In this document: positions 20,871 to 20,991 of the stretch, piece after piece
Numbering within the stretch: the stretch's first letter is position 1
Layout of the letters: every line of letters starts with the position of its first letter
Assembly (NCBI RefSeq): GCF_032970905.1
Contig: NZ_JAWJZA010000027.1
Direction: 5' to 3' (one strand)
Length of the DNA: 20,991 nucleotides
DNA from: Veillonella absiana
GTDB lineage: Bacteria; Bacillota; Negativicutes; Veillonellales; Veillonellaceae
Translations under genes and position numbers: made by a program
Notes under the pieces: generated by a model
What the model was told of the DNA's origin: nothing
Databases searched by the model: none
The model's input: the letters and a program-made list of their open reading frames with translations, nothing else

Positions 20871-20991
20871 GATAAAGTCCATATAATTGTGTAAAAGTTA
20901 AAAGGCCATGTAACAGCCCTTTTTACGGTACAATGTTTTTAACCACAAAAACATACCCAGGAGGACGTTACATGACCCAAGTACATTTTAC
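20871..20991 (+). mobile_element. Left end of an IS256-family insertion sequence (rest outside window)
   Basis: The element begins with GATAAAGTCC and continues ATATAATTGTGTAAAAG, which I recognise as the terminal inverted repeat of IS256-type elements. A non-coding lead of about 100 bp ends in AGGAGGA and a transposase start. IS256 elements make 8-9 bp target duplications; the candidate flank is GATGTAAA (20863-20870), which cannot be confirmed without the other end. The whole 121 bp looks strikingly like the enterococcal/staphylococcal IS256 left end, from memory. Confidence 0.85.
20972..20991 (+). CDS. IS256-family transposase, first codons only
   Basis: ATG 20972 opens the frame MTQVHF, preceded by AGGAGGA with good spacing. 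These residues are the N-terminus I know for IS256 mutator-type (DDE) transposases. The window ends after six complete codons, so intactness cannot be judged. Confidence 0.8.

Noticed and set aside
20790..20882. N-terminal extension of the SIMPL protein
   Set aside because: The reading frame runs into the IS element; the ribosome site and signal peptide support 20789.
1..20991. Antiphage defence system, toxin-antitoxin pair or prophage
   Set aside because: No gene with relevant domains was found; every well-supported gene has an ordinary household, transport or envelope assignment.

Overview
The window looks like chromosomal DNA from Veillonella or a close Negativicutes relative, a Firmicute lineage with an outer membrane. 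This rests on moderate-to-low GC, strong GGAGG ribosome sites, Firmicute-like promoters, and an OmpA-type outer-membrane protein with a Veillonella-like signal peptide. The assignment is my recognition, not a database result. Nearly all genes are ordinary housekeeping, transport and envelope genes. Mobile DNA lies at both edges: a dead group II intron on the left and the left end of an IS256-like element on the right.

Layout. 1-784 is the 3' part of a group II intron whose maturase ORF has lost its reverse-transcriptase core but whose ribozyme domains V and VI look intact. 821-1481 holds a doubtful small minus-strand ORF and an ElaA-type acetyltransferase. 1592-6646 is a five-gene nickel/peptide-type ABC importer operon (two permeases, lipoprotein, two ATPases) whose first ATPase ends in a histidine-rich tail; 22-bp repeats and a terminator follow. 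6942-8348 is a MATE exporter, converging on a class I glutamine amidotransferase (8625-9332, minus) across a nested palindrome. 9644-10339 is an AqpZ-like aquaporin behind tandem repeats, followed by ompA (10565-11599) with a strong promoter and a leader hairpin. 11881-13436 is a DoxX/AI-2E-family membrane gene pair. 13720-14316 is an exported PepSY protein. A flavin disulfide oxidoreductase (14456-15973, minus) diverges from a cation-diffusion-facilitator exporter (16282-17442), whose promoter is bracketed by two perfect palindromes. SstT (17584-18804, minus) diverges from ubiE/menG (19234-19965). A SIMPL-domain protein (20064-20789, minus) is abutted upstream by the IS256-like end at 20871.

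How the genes work together. The ABC operon (import) and the CDF gene (export) both suggest transition-metal handling, but they are about 10 kb apart and no shared regulatory site was found. OmpA, the PepSY protein and the SIMPL protein are envelope or exported proteins. UbiE/MenG belongs to menaquinone synthesis. I found no tRNA, rRNA, CRISPR array, phage module or clear defence system. The most interesting signals are the His-rich ATPase tail, the CDF promoter palindromes together with an atypical CDF metal site, the nested palindrome at 8366-8545, and the repeats upstream of aqpZ.
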